Below, one piece after another: positions 7,203 through 15,510 of a stretch of DNA of 29,547 bases (position 1 is its first letter; each line of letters opens with the position of its first letter). The notes beneath the pieces are model-generated. The model saw nothing but the letters and a program-made list of their open reading frames with translations, was not told the DNA's origin and did no database searches. Position numbers and translations under genes: made by a program. The stretch spans positions 1-29,547 of IMG/VR virus record IMGVR_UViG_3300005613_000311. One strand, written 5' to 3'. Source of the stretch: a virus.

Positions 7203-10200
7203 AAAATATTATTGCTATATTTGCCGGGGGATTTAAACCCCCAACTAAGGGCCATTTTGAAATTGCTAAAACAACATTAAACCAATACCCAGAAATAAAA
7301 ACTTTATATATTTTTATAGGTGGGAGTATAAGAAATAATATAAACCAAACCCAGTCTTTAGACATATGGAATGTATATTCGAAATATTTACCCAAACAAA
7401 TTAAAATTGTAAAAATTGAAGGATCTCCTATTAAAAGAGTTATAGATATAGCTAAAGAAAATCCTGATACAACAATATATCTTATATCTGGCACCAGAAA
7501 AGGCGATGTGCAAGATTTAATTGATTATCAAAATAAACTAAAACTTCAAAGTGTTTACAAAAATCTTGAAGTAAAGAATATTACAAAAGATTTAGATATT
7601 AGTGGAACTAAAGCTAGACAAGTATTAAATGAAAGTAGAGAAGAGTTTTTTAAATATTTACCTAATGAACTTACTCCTGGAGATAAAATAAAAATTTATA
7701 ATGTATTAAAACCATCTTTAGTTGAATCTGTCAACCATGGTACAATGAATAGATTAGAATTTTATAGACAATATTATAAAAATTTATCCCCTTCAGATTT
7801 TGAAGTTAATATTGAAGGTGATAATATTGTTATAGAAGGGGCTGTTCCTAAAATTCCCATAAAAGTAGTTTTTAATATATTTGAAAATATTAAGCCCGAA
7901 GAAGCCTATTCAGATATAGATTCAATTCAAACTTTAGTAGATGGGAAAAGACAAATTGCATTTATAGTTGAAAAAGCCAACACTCCCACAAATTGGGAAA
8001 ACATATTAAATGTTATAGAAGAACACAATTTACAAATGCTTCCTGTTAAAGGTAACCCATACAAAGCATTTGTAGTTTACACTCCCGAAACTAAAGCACA
8101 AGCTATGAAATTAAAAAAACTAGCTGAAAAATATGATGGATATCTAGCATCTAATGCTAATGAAGAAGATACTAGAGAAATTGGTAAGTTATTAGGATAT
8201 CGTGAAGAAGATATTGAAAAATATATTTCTGATAGAAATATAAATGAATATATCAAACCAGCTGATGAACAAACGGTTAACCCCCAAGAATTAAAAATGG
8301 GTATTAAAGTAGAAATGGAACACACCCAAAACCCAAAGATAGCCAAAACTATTGCACTCCAACACTTAGCTGAGGACCCTAAATATTATACTAAATTAGC
8401 AACCTTAAATTTAGAGGAAAACCAAAATTCAAATTTTGGGTACAGAGCAGGTGGATTCAACCCAGAATCCCCTTCAGAACGTCTTAAAGATAGAGGTATA
8501 GGTTTAGTAAACTCTAAAGTAGGTTTATTAGGTACTGGGTATTTTTTTGTGGGGGATATTGAAGAAGCTAAGAAATTAAGTAAAAAATTGGGAGGTAGAT
8601 ATAATACAATATCTAGAATAGATTTATCTGGGTATAAAATGTTTAGACCTGATAACCCTACAGAATTTTATGAGGGTGTAAGAGATACTACATTTTACCT
8701 TAATGGTTTATCTTTAAAAGATTTAGATGAACCTGAAACTCAAGAAAATATTGAAGATGCTATTGATGTTTTTTCAGATTATTTAAATCTTAATAGAGCT
8801 AAAGTAGAAAAAATATTTGAAGAGTATTTAAAAGATATTATTAAGAAGCAAGATGGTGATCTATTATCTAATAGATTATTATCTAATTATGATGGTATTG
8901 ACTTAAGAGGAACCCCATATGATGATTTTGGGGCTGGTTCTTTGATTTTTAATGGTAAATTAAAAGCCGGAACTTATGAAACCATATCATTAGATTCTTT
9001 AAATGAAAATGCAACATACTCAGAGCATATAGATTATAAACAACAAATTAAAGATTTAACTAAACACATGTTAAATCAAGGTATGAATATTATTCCACTA
9101 CCTAAAATAGTATTTAGACATAGGGATGTTAAAAATGCTGAAGATTTTTTAGGGAAAACTGCATACTATGATCCAAACAGTATGACAATTGTTCTTTATA
9201 CTGAAGGTAGACATCCTAAAGACATTGTACGTTCATTTAGTCACGAAATTTTTCATCATATTCAAAATTTAGAAGATAGATTAGGTAATATTACTACTAC
9301 AAATACTCAGGAAGATGATGTTCTAAACGATATAGAAGCCGAAGCCAATTTAAATGGTACAATGACATTTAGAAATTGGACTGATAGCTTGCAAGAGAAG
9401 AAAAGCAAAGATCCCTTTGGTTTAAATGCTTATGCTCAAGAATTAGCTCGTGGTTTAGAAGAAGATTTAGAAGAAGGTCGTAAAAAGAAAAAAGACCCTA
9501 AAAAAGGCACAGGTAAAAAACCTGAAAATAGTGGTCGTAGATTATACACAGATGAGAACCCAAAAGATACAGTAGGTATTTCTTTTAAAACAAAAGAAGA
9601 CATTGTTGATACTTTAAATAAAAAATCATTTAAAGCTAAATCACATGCTCGCCAATCTCAAATTATTAATTTAATTCATCAACGAGTAAGAGCTGCTTAT
9701 GGTAAAGCAAAAGATCCTGAGGTAAAATCTCGTTTAAAACGTGGTTTAGATTATATTGAAAAACGTAAAGAAGCATCTAAAGAAAAAACTAAACGTCTAA
9801 ATAAATTAAATGAGATAGACATATCTAAATATATTGGATCTTGGGTTGATACTAAAAAACTTAAAAGACCATCTAATTTTCCTGAAGCTATATTTCTTTA
9901 TCTTAAAAAAGGAGGATATACTAATAAAGGAGAAATATATAGAATTATAACTTTAGATCCGTTAGTTGTTATAATAAAACAAAACACAGAATATATAGAT
10001 TTAGATAAATTTTTAGAAGATAATCAAAATATAGAACCATATAGTGATTTATATAGTACTTATCAAGATGAAAAAGAGGTTGTAGCCCGCTTAGATCCTA
10101 ATTTCTCTTTTGAAGATATACATTACGCCAGCTCATCAGGTATGAATATGAATATGTATTTAAAAAATTTAGATAAAAATAAACTAAAAAATGATATTTT

Positions 10201-10933
10201 AAAAAAAGATCAAGGTAAATTATTATCATTTACTAAAGATAGAGATGCAGCTAATGATATTTTTTATACTTCTATTAGTTTTTTAGAAGATGATGAAGAT
10301 TTAGATGAAACAAAGGTAAAAGAAGCATCTAAAGAAAAAACTAAACGTTTACAAGCACAAAAAGAAAATGTAGCTCCTAATCATGATGGTAAGGCTGCTC
10401 CCTATGGTTCAGGATATAAAAAATTCAACAAAACCTACATACCAGAAGAATTAGAAAAAATAAAATACACCATATATTCAGACATGGATGGGGTATTAAC
10501 AGATTTTGATTTTCATTTTTATAAATCTACTAATGGTATTCTTCCAAGTGAATATGAAGTCAAATATGGTACAGATGAATTCTGGCGGCATATAGATAAT
10601 ATAGGTATCAGATTTTGGGCAGGAATGCCTTGGATGTCTGATGGTAAAATGTATTGGGATTATATCAAAAAATATAACCCTAAACTTTTATCAGCTCCAT
10701 CTCGTGACAAATCATCTAAAATAGGAAAGCATGCGTGGGTAAAAAAACACCTTCCAGGAACTAAATTAATACTATCTCCTGCCCCTCAAAAACAAAGATA
10801 TGCTTCTCCCAATAGCATATTAATTGATGATAAAGAATTAAATGTAGAACAATGGAAAGCTGCTGGGGGTATAGGTATTTTACATACTTCAGCTGAAAAT
10901 ACAATTAAAGAATTACAAAAATTAGGGCTATGA
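7199..10933 (+). CDS. Multi-domain (polyvalent-type) protein: nucleotidyltransferase, zincin, HAD phosphatase, 1244 aa
   Basis: Residues 1-150 are an NMNAT/cytidylyltransferase-type domain with GGFKPPTKGH (10-19, the T-x-GH form of HxGH) and ISGTKAR (134-140). About 400-620 is a mixed domain of unknown fold; an ADP-ribosyltransferase-like fold is only a guess. A zincin motif HEIFHH starts at H682, with E713 or E715 as possible third ligand. About 760-866 is a basic module opening with GRRLYTDENPKDTVG. A 174-residue module follows between two copies of KEASKEKTKR (857-866, 1041-1050). Residues 1090-1244 are a HAD phosphatase with DMDGVLTDFD (D1095, D1097), close in type to 5'(3')-deoxyribonucleotidases. 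The start is TTG, overlapping the kinase stop (TTGA). Fusions like this are known as polyvalent proteins of phages and conjugative elements, often delivered with DNA. The target is unknown. Confidence 0.82.
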   Translation: MKNIIAIFAGGFKPPTKGHFEIAKTTLNQYPEIKTLYIFIGGSIRNNINQTQSLDIWNVYSKYLPKQIKIVKIEGSPIKRVIDIAKENPDTTIYLISGTRKGDVQDLIDYQNKLKLQSVYKNLEVKNITKDLDISGTKARQVLNESREEFFKYLPNELTPGDKIKIYNVLKPSLVESVNHGTMNRLEFYRQYYKNLSPSDFEVNIEGDNIVIEGAVPKIPIKVVFNIFENIKPEEAYSDIDSIQTLVDGKRQIAFIVEKANTPTNWENILNVIEEHNLQMLPVKGNPYKAFVVYTPETKAQAMKLKKLAEKYDGYLASNANEEDTREIGKLLGYREEDIEKYISDRNINEYIKPADEQTVNPQELKMGIKVEMEHTQNPKIAKTIALQHLAEDPKYYTKLATLNLEENQNSNFGYRAGGFNPESPSERLKDRGIGLVNSKVGLLGTGYFFVGDIEEAKKLSKKLGGRYNTISRIDLSGYKMFRPDNPTEFYEGVRDTTFYLNGLSLKDLDEPETQENIEDAIDVFSDYLNLNRAKVEKIFEEYLKDIIKKQDGDLLSNRLLSNYDGIDLRGTPYDDFGAGSLIFNGKLKAGTYETISLDSLNENATYSEHIDYKQQIKDLTKHMLNQGMNIIPLPKIVFRHRDVKNAEDFLGKTAYYDPNSMTIVLYTEGRHPKDIVRSFSHEIFHHIQNLEDRLGNITTTNTQEDDVLNDIEAEANLNGTMTFRNWTDSLQEKKSKDPFGLNAYAQELARGLEEDLEEGRKKKKDPKKGTGKKPENSGRRLYTDENPKDTVGISFKTKEDIVDTLNKKSFKAKSHARQSQIINLIHQRVRAAYGKAKDPEVKSRLKRGLDYIEKRKEASKEKTKRLNKLNEIDISKYIGSWVDTKKLKRPSNFPEAIFLYLKKGGYTNKGEIYRIITLDPLVVIIKQNTEYIDLDKFLEDNQNIEPYSDLYSTYQDEKEVVARLDPNFSFEDIHYASSSGMNMNMYLKNLDKNKLKNDILKKDQGKLLSFTKDRDAANDIFYTSISFLEDDEDLDETKVKEASKEKTKRLQAQKENVAPNHDGKAAPYGSGYKKFNKTYIPEELEKIKYTIYSDMDGVLTDFDFHFYKSTNGILPSEYEVKYGTDEFWRHIDNIGIRFWAGMPWMSDGKMYWDYIKKYNPKLLSAPSRDKSSKIGKHAWVKKHLPGTKLILSPAPQKQRYASPNSILIDDKELNVEQWKAAGGIGILHTSAENTIKELQKLGL
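9767..9796 (+). repeat. 30-base direct repeat, left copy, inside multi-domain gene
   Basis: The 30 bases coding KEASKEKTKR are identical to 10319-10348. The copies are 552 bases apart (184 codons, in frame) and enclose a 174-residue module. Confidence 0.93.
10319..10348 (+). repeat. 30-base direct repeat, right copy
   Basis: Identical to 9767-9796. It joins the enclosed module to the linker before the HAD domain. Confidence 0.93.
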
Positions 10934-11505
10934 GTGATAATGTTTTAAAAAGAGAATTTAATAAACAAGACGTTCAACGTTTACGTAATTTAATTCAAGG
11001 AAAACAAAATGAAAAATCAGGTCAAAGTATAGGATACCAAAAAGATAAACAATTCTATAAAGAGGGAGATGTGTGGGAAGAAGATGGTAGAAAATGGACT
11101 ATTAAAAATGGGATTAAACAAAACATTACTAAACTAGATAAGGCTAAAAAAGCTATTATTGTTCCCCTGTTTTGTCCCAATTGTAAAAAATTAATGAAAA
11201 AACGTTTTGATCCTGACTATTATAATATTCACAAAATGTGTTACGATTGTGTTATAGATTTTGAACATGAACTTCAAAAAGTTGGTTTATTTGAAGAATA
11301 TGAAAAAAATATTATAAATTCTGAAATAGAAGGATTTATAACAAATTTTAAAGCGTATGTAAAGGATAAATTAAATGAATCTAATAACTCATTTATTACT
11401 GAACAAGGAGATGTTGAAAAATGGGGGGGTAATTTAGATAAGCAAAAAGTATTAAAATATTTAGATAATACTATTGAACATTTAGAATCTCTTAAAAAGT
11501 TGTAA
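10930..11505 (+). CDS. Zinc-ribbon phage protein, 191 aa
   Basis: Two cysteine pairs, C82-x2-C85 and C104-x2-C107 in CPNCKKLMKKRFDPDYYN and MCYDC, form a probable zinc ribbon. Before it is KEGDVWEEDGRKWTIKNGIK, a beta-rich stretch that I have seen in other phage proteins of unknown role. The C-terminus is helical and charged. The ATG overlaps the stop of the multi-domain gene (ATGA), so it is the third member of the coupled operon. Nucleic-acid or protein binding is likely for the ribbon, but the function is unknown. LRR cassette 2 begins at once after its stop. Confidence 0.75.
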   Translation: MSDNVLKREFNKQDVQRLRNLIQGKQNEKSGQSIGYQKDKQFYKEGDVWEEDGRKWTIKNGIKQNITKLDKAKKAIIVPLFCPNCKKLMKKRFDPDYYNIHKMCYDCVIDFEHELQKVGLFEEYEKNIINSEIEGFITNFKAYVKDKLNESNNSFITEQGDVEKWGGNLDKQKVLKYLDNTIEHLESLKKL

Positions 11506-11514
11506 TATTTATAA
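11506..11514 (+). promoter_or_regulatory. TATTTATAA element of LRR cassette 2
   Basis: It lies in TAATATTTATAACCAAAA, 13 bases before the ATG at 11528, and matches the element of cassette 1 base for base. It overlaps the end of the zinc-ribbon gene region, whose stop lies at 11503-11505. Confidence 0.58.
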
Positions 11515-11527
11515 CCAAAAATAGAGC

Positions 11528-12124
11528 ATGCAACCCAACATCTACAACTTCTTCAAATTTCTAGAGGATAAGGAAGGTAGGCCTATTCCTTTTAGAGTTA
11601 AGCTCATCCATGCTCCTGAAACTATTACTTCTGATGATTTAAATGTAAAAGGTAATCTTGATTTAGGAAATACTCCAATTAAATCTTTACCTGAAGGTTT
11701 AAAAGTGGGAGGTTTTCTTAGTTTATATAATTGTAAAAATCTTACATCTTTACCTGAAGGTTTAAAAGTGGGAGGTTCTCTTGATTTATATAATTGTAAA
11801 AATCTTACATCTTTACCTAAAGGTTTAAAAGTGGAAGGTTCTCTTGATTTAACAAATACTAAAATTACATCTTTACCTGAAGGTTTACAAGTGGGAGGTT
11901 CTCTTGATTTAACAAATACTAAAATTACATCTTTACCTGAAGGTTTACAAGTGGGAGGTTCTCTTGATTTATATAATTGTAAAAATCTTACATCTTTACC
12001 TAAAGGTTTACAAGTGAAAGGTGATCTTTATTTAGAAAACACTCCTCTCGCTGAAAAATCTGACGAAGAAATAAAAGATTTGATTGGACCTACCGGATTT
12101 ATAAAAGGAAACATTTATAGATAA
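11528..12124 (+). CDS. Leucine-rich-repeat protein, cassette copy 2, 198 aa
   Basis: The 37-residue head and the tail (LAEKSDEEIKDLIGPTGFIK) are almost identical to those of the protein at 5710, and the nucleotide match extends upstream through the promoter-like element. The middle differs: six repeats, three of 20 residues (NT-x-I type) and three of 21 residues (NCKNL type), at 11639, 11699, 11762, 11825, 11885 and 11945. The last two-repeat segment is identical over 123 bases to part of cassette 3. This shows repeat number and type changing while the ends stay fixed. Its predicted role, an LPX-type LRR binding surface, is inferred. It closes the bracket around the kinase, multi-domain and zinc-ribbon operon. 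Confidence 0.85.
   Translation: MQPNIYNFFKFLEDKEGRPIPFRVKLIHAPETITSDDLNVKGNLDLGNTPIKSLPEGLKVGGFLSLYNCKNLTSLPEGLKVGGSLDLYNCKNLTSLPKGLKVEGSLDLTNTKITSLPEGLQVGGSLDLTNTKITSLPEGLQVGGSLDLYNCKNLTSLPKGLQVKGDLYLENTPLAEKSDEEIKDLIGPTGFIKGNIYR
11639..12007 (+). repeat. Tandem 60/63-base LRR-coding units, array 2
   Basis: There are six units, of 60, 63, 63, 60, 60 and 63 bases. The 63-base type inserts one codon (NCKNL in place of NTKI). Bases 11836-11958 are identical to 29425-29547. Confidence 0.92.
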
Positions 12125-12131
12125 AATTAAA

Positions 12132-12401
12132 ATGAATTCTATAAAAGAAACTATAAAATTTATTATAGAACAAAATCCCAAATATTCTATTACAGAAACA
12201 ATTTCTGAATTAAAAGAAATAAAAGCTTTGGGTGAAATGCTAACAGAACGTAAAAAAGACTATCTCTGCCAAAGAGGTAAAGACTATATTAAAGCCCGTA
12301 AAGCCGCAGGTGAAAAATCTTCAGCATATTTATCAGGTAGGGCAGTTAAGGTTTGTAAAGGGCAAATAAAATTTAAAGGTAAAAAGAAAAAATCATATTA
12401 A
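12132..12401 (+). CDS. Small basic phage protein, 89 aa
   Basis: The C-terminal half has the pattern YLCQRGKDYIKARKAAGE, then SSAYLSGRAVKVCKGQIK, with two cysteines and many Lys. I have seen this short module in marine T4-like phages without a known role. The N-terminus (IKETIKFIIEQ) has an I-x-E site, as in several neighbours. It ends in a Lys run. The stop and the next start share one base (TAATG). Binding to packaged DNA is possible from its charge but unproven. Confidence 0.75.
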   Translation: MNSIKETIKFIIEQNPKYSITETISELKEIKALGEMLTERKKDYLCQRGKDYIKARKAAGEKSSAYLSGRAVKVCKGQIKFKGKKKKSY

Positions 12402-12679
12402 TGAATCGTCTTTTACTTAGAAAAATAATCAAAGAATCTCTTAGAGATTGGTTTGGAAAAGAACAATGGGTTAGAATTAATACCCAAGGCAATATTACAG
12501 GACCTTGTGGGACAATGAAAAAAGGTAAACCAACCACCCGTTGCCTACCTAAAGCCAAAGCCCAATCTCTAACTAAAGCTGAACGTAAAGCTACTGTAGC
12601 CAAAAAGGTACAAGGTAGTAAAAAAGGTAAACAATTTGTCCCAAATACAGAAAAAGCTAAATTTAAGAAAAAAAATTAA
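12401..12679 (+). CDS. Small very basic phage protein, 92 aa
   Basis: The protein is strongly basic. The recognisable stretch is SLRDWFGKEQWVRI, then GNITGPCGTMKKGKPTTRCL, followed by KAQSLTKAERKATVAKK. This small family recurs in marine phage genomes, and I cannot assign a function. The N-terminal helix RLLLRKIIKESL contains an I-K-E site like the capsid-targeting candidates nearby. Its start shares one base with the stop of the previous gene. The two basic proteins may act together as head-internal DNA-binding proteins, which is inference. Confidence 0.78.
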   Translation: MNRLLLRKIIKESLRDWFGKEQWVRINTQGNITGPCGTMKKGKPTTRCLPKAKAQSLTKAERKATVAKKVQGSKKGKQFVPNTEKAKFKKKN

Positions 12680-12681
12680 TA

Positions 12682-12690
12682 TATTTATAA
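12682..12690 (+). promoter_or_regulatory. TATTTATAA element, candidate late promoter
   Basis: It ends 14 bases before ATG 12705 and begins just after the stop of the basic-protein gene. It also decides the start of the next gene, because an in-frame ATG at 12636 would lie upstream of it inside the previous gene. Confidence 0.55.
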
Positions 12691-12704
12691 TAAAACACAA
12701 GAAT

Positions 12705-13307
12705 ATGAAAATCACAAAACTATTAGAAGAAATACAAGATATTCCTAACCCACAAGAAGAATTTTGGGTAATTGAAAATCCTAGAAATGGTCTCCAAGTC
12801 CACTCCACGGAATCATATGATGAAGCCCTTGATTGGGTTAATAAAGTTGACCCTGATGGTATGTTGGATTTTAACATCCGTCAACTTGAAGGAGAAACCT
12901 CCACAGATGATCTCTCCCCAGAACAAAAAGCTAATGTATTTGTTAGAGAAGCTAAAAAGGATAAAAAAGAAGAACCTGCTGAAGAGGAACCTGCTGGAGA
13001 GGAACCTGCTGAAGAAAAATCTGATGCTGAAGAAGAAAGTATAGACTTTGAAAGTACAGGGAGCCCTGAACAAACAATCCAAACAAACCTCCAATCAGCA
13101 CTTGAAGCTGCTAAAGAATTAGGTGATGATGTTCTTACTCAACAAATTGGGAATACTATCACATTTTTTACTCGTAAGTTTATAGTTGGTTTAGAAGATG
13201 AAGATAATGAAGATGCTCAAATCCCTTCTCCTTCTTTAGAAGAACCTACAGAATTAGATGAAGCATACAAAAATAAAATGTTGAGAATTGCAGGTATTTT
13301 AAAATAA
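12705..13307 (+). CDS. Acidic phage protein with EEPA repeats, 200 aa
   Basis: The start at 12705 is chosen over ATG 12636, which lies inside the previous gene and upstream of the promoter-like element. The N-terminus MKITKLLEE resembles a capsid-targeting peptide. Residues 20-65 look globular ([19 protein letters not shown]). A disordered acidic stretch with repeated [16 protein letters not shown] follows (about 87-115), then a helical part and the terminal motif [11 protein letters not shown]. The acidic low-complexity middle suits a head-core or scaffold-associated role, but no family is recognised. Confidence 0.75.
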   Translation: MKITKLLEEIQDIPNPQEEFWVIENPRNGLQVHSTESYDEALDWVNKVDPDGMLDFNIRQLEGETSTDDLSPEQKANVFVREAKKDKKEEPAEEEPAGEEPAEEKSDAEEESIDFESTGSPEQTIQTNLQSALEAAKELGDDVLTQQIGNTITFFTRKFIVGLEDEDNEDAQIPSPSLEEPTELDEAYKNKMLRIAGILK

Positions 13308-13315
13308 TACACCCC

Positions 13316-13891
13316 ATGATTAATGAACGTAAACTCACCAAACCTGAACTTGAAAAGCGAGAAGATATAATCAACAAAATGAAAAAAAACAAGCGAGGTC
13401 TTGTTAAAAGGTATGGGAAAAATGCAGAACAGGTAATGTATGGTAGAGCAACTAAGTTAGCCAAACAAACAGCAGAAACTATGAACTCAGATAAATTGCG
13501 TGAGATAATTCAAGATGTTTTAAAAAACCATCAAAAGGCAGACTTAAATAAAGATGGTAAACTTTCCCCATACGAAGAAAATAGAGGAGCTGCCATTGAA
13601 AAAGCGATGCAAGTTAAAGAAGGAGATTTAGATTTAGGTCACCAAGATAACGAACCCCATATGCTTAAGGCTGATTTATACCGCATCGCCAAATATGCTA
13701 TGGAACTTTATAAAATGGTAGATCAATTTGAATATAAAGGTGAAGTTGATTTCCCTCACTGGTGGCAAGCGAAAATAATTAAATCAAAAGATGCTTTGGT
13801 AAGTGCTAAGCATTATTTAGATTTTGAGTTAAAAGAACCTGCCATTGATAACGCAGTAGATATTATGGTTAAAGAAGATTCTAACAAATGA
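13316..13891 (+). CDS. Phage protein with EF-hand-like loop, 191 aa
   Basis: The N-terminal part (residues 25-55) has [20 protein letters not shown], a short motif frequent in marine phage proteins. Residues 76-87 ([12 protein letters not shown]) fit the 12-residue EF-hand calcium loop, with D, N, D and a final E in the right places; only one loop is present. The C-terminal part ([20 protein letters not shown]) looks like a helical domain. Its stop overlaps the next start (ATGA). Calcium binding is a family inference from the loop. The role is unknown, perhaps virion assembly. Confidence 0.75.
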   Translation: MINERKLTKPELEKREDIINKMKKNKRGLVKRYGKNAEQVMYGRATKLAKQTAETMNSDKLREIIQDVLKNHQKADLNKDGKLSPYEENRGAAIEKAMQVKEGDLDLGHQDNEPHMLKADLYRIAKYAMELYKMVDQFEYKGEVDFPHWWQAKIIKSKDALVSAKHYLDFELKEPAIDNAVDIMVKEDSNK

Positions 13892-14349
13892 ATCCTGATC
13901 AGTTAAGAGAAAAAATACGGTTAATAATCCGTCAAATATATGGTATTCAACAAAAAGTTGATTACAAAGCCATTGAATATGATGAGTTAACCAAATTCCC
14001 AGAACTTAAGGCGGTTATAGTTGATTTATTAACGTCAGATTTCGATTATTTTTTGGCTTCCATTGATTGGGTTGCCCCCCGTCCTTCCACGTTTAGAATC
14101 AACTTAAAAAACGATCAAGAATTTTATCTAATTTGGAATGGTAGAAGTTGGATAGCTCAAGTGGAGGGTAAAAAGTATTACCTTTTAAATCTTCCTGAAG
14201 AACAAAATGCTATCCACGCTATAGCCCGCATATTACGATACGGAATCCCATCACCTCCAGAAGGAGAAGAAGAGGATATGGAAGATTTAGAAGATACAGG
14301 TGAGGAAGAAACACCTGAAGAGGCTCCTGAAGAAATACCCGAAATATAA
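13888..14349 (+). CDS. Phage protein of unknown function with acidic tail, 153 aa
   Basis: I do not recognise this protein. Residues 1-115 appear globular, with an N-terminal helix ([13 protein letters not shown]) and beta-rich [20 protein letters not shown]. The last 35 residues are Glu/Pro-rich and disordered ([15 protein letters not shown]). The start overlaps the stop of the EF-hand-like gene (ATGA), so the two are coupled. The acidic tail resembles that of the protein at 12705, possibly for the same assembly environment. Confidence 0.75.
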   Translation: MNPDQLREKIRLIIRQIYGIQQKVDYKAIEYDELTKFPELKAVIVDLLTSDFDYFLASIDWVAPRPSTFRINLKNDQEFYLIWNGRSWIAQVEGKKYYLLNLPEEQNAIHAIARILRYGIPSPPEGEEEDMEDLEDTGEEETPEEAPEEIPEI

Positions 14350-14356
14350 TATTATT

Positions 14357-15502
14357 ATGGATGTGTTAACAAAGTTTTTAAATAGGATATCTTATAAATT
14401 TCCTAAAGGTTATCCCAATATAAACGATCCCCAAGATAAAATTCTTATTGAAAATGAATTTAAAAAAATTGGGATTATATTAGAAGAAAATGGTTTTAAT
14501 GCTTTAACATTTTATGATTTAAAAAAACGTGGAGGTCCTCGTTTTACATTACTTGCTGATAAAATAGAAAGTAATGAACCTTTTAATTTGGTAAATGGAG
14601 AAGCTACCCCTTTAAAATTTATTAACCCAAACCATTCTGAGGTATTTAGATCTCAAGATGCTGATGAAATTAGAAAATTAGCAAGAGGTCAAGCTATAAA
14701 CATTTTCCCATTTTTCATAGATGATGCCGGAAATAAATACTCCATTTCAGATCTATTGAAAGACTCATATTTTGGTGGAAGGGGGAAGGGGTCAGGAACA
14801 GCAGTAGAAGATGCTAATTTAATATTATTAAATAATCTTATTAAAGAGAAAATAAAAGAAAATGAAGACCAACCTATCTCAATAGAGGTAAATGGTGAAA
14901 TATATGAAAATATTATAGGAGCTAAAACCCAACCAGGTGTTCCTAAATCGGATTTTAATTTAATTGATGTTGAAAACAATCCAGTAGTTTTTATTTCACA
15001 TAAAAAGGCAGGAGGAGCTCAAGCAGACGCTGGAGATTTTATTAGATGGAGTGGATATACTCAATATGCTAACCATCCTGAGGTAAAAGAATTTAATGAT
15101 GCTCTTAGAAACTTTCTCCAAAAAAATAATCTTACCCAACTTCCACCTAAAACTCGTTTTATTTCTCGTATAAAAGATGAAGAACTAATACGAAAACTTA
15201 TATATGGTCCCAAATATGGTAGTGAAAAATATAGTAAAGATAATATTAATGCTATATTACAGGGAATTATAGATTTAATTCCTTTAGAAGAAGGTTTATA
15301 TCAATTAACAGCCCAAAAAACCTTTTTCCCACCTGAAATACCTGAAGGAGAATATACACCATATTTAGCATCTGGTTACAGAGCAGACAGAAATATGTTT
15401 AATATTCCCACTAATGAGGCTATTGTTATGACTGAGAAAACTATTTCCAAATCCAGTAATATTTATAACCTGGAAAATGGTAAATTTGTTAAAATAAAAT
15501 AA
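14357..15502 (+). CDS. PD-(D/E)XK-like nuclease candidate, 381 aa
   Basis: The start at ATG 14357 is preferred over an in-frame ATG at 14300, which would overlap the previous gene by 50 bases. The middle of the protein shows an E in the GTAVEDANL helix, then PGVPKSDFNLID followed by NPVVFISHKKAGG. This is the order of a restriction-endonuclease-like core (E, D, x-x-K), with S replacing the usual D/E before the catalytic Lys. A conserved-looking DFIRWSGYT follows. Related phage proteins of this shape occur near structural genes. A role in DNA degradation or packaging is possible. The assignment rests on motif order only. Confidence 0.62.
   Translation: MDVLTKFLNRISYKFPKGYPNINDPQDKILIENEFKKIGIILEENGFNALTFYDLKKRGGPRFTLLADKIESNEPFNLVNGEATPLKFINPNHSEVFRSQDADEIRKLARGQAINIFPFFIDDAGNKYSISDLLKDSYFGGRGKGSGTAVEDANLILLNNLIKEKIKENEDQPISIEVNGEIYENIIGAKTQPGVPKSDFNLIDVENNPVVFISHKKAGGAQADAGDFIRWSGYTQYANHPEVKEFNDALRNFLQKNNLTQLPPKTRFISRIKDEELIRKLIYGPKYGSEKYSKDNINAILQGIIDLIPLEEGLYQLTAQKTFFPPEIPEGEYTPYLASGYRADRNMFNIPTNEAIVMTEKTISKSSNIYNLENGKFVKIK
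15460..15468 (+). promoter_or_regulatory. TATTTATAA element inside the end of the nuclease-like gene
   Basis: It lies in AATATTTATAACC, matching the intergenic copies, 42 bases before ATG 15511. Being within coding sequence it could be chance, but the position just ahead of the next gene fits the series. Confidence 0.4.
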
Positions 15503-15510
15503 TATAAATT

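Noticed and set aside
11639-12007. Diversity-generating retroelement variable region
   Set aside because: No reverse transcriptase or template repeat with A-specific changes is present. Variation is in unit number and type, not adenine positions.
5685-12124. Insertion sequence or homing endonuclease as mover of the LRR-flanked block
   Set aside because: No transposase, integrase, GIY-YIG or HNH motif and no terminal inverted repeats were seen. Homologous recombination between the cassettes is the simpler reading.
12772-13044. 90-codon + strand open frame inside the acidic protein gene
   Set aside because: It is a frame-shifted shadow of the Glu-rich repeat, giving only Lys/Leu runs.
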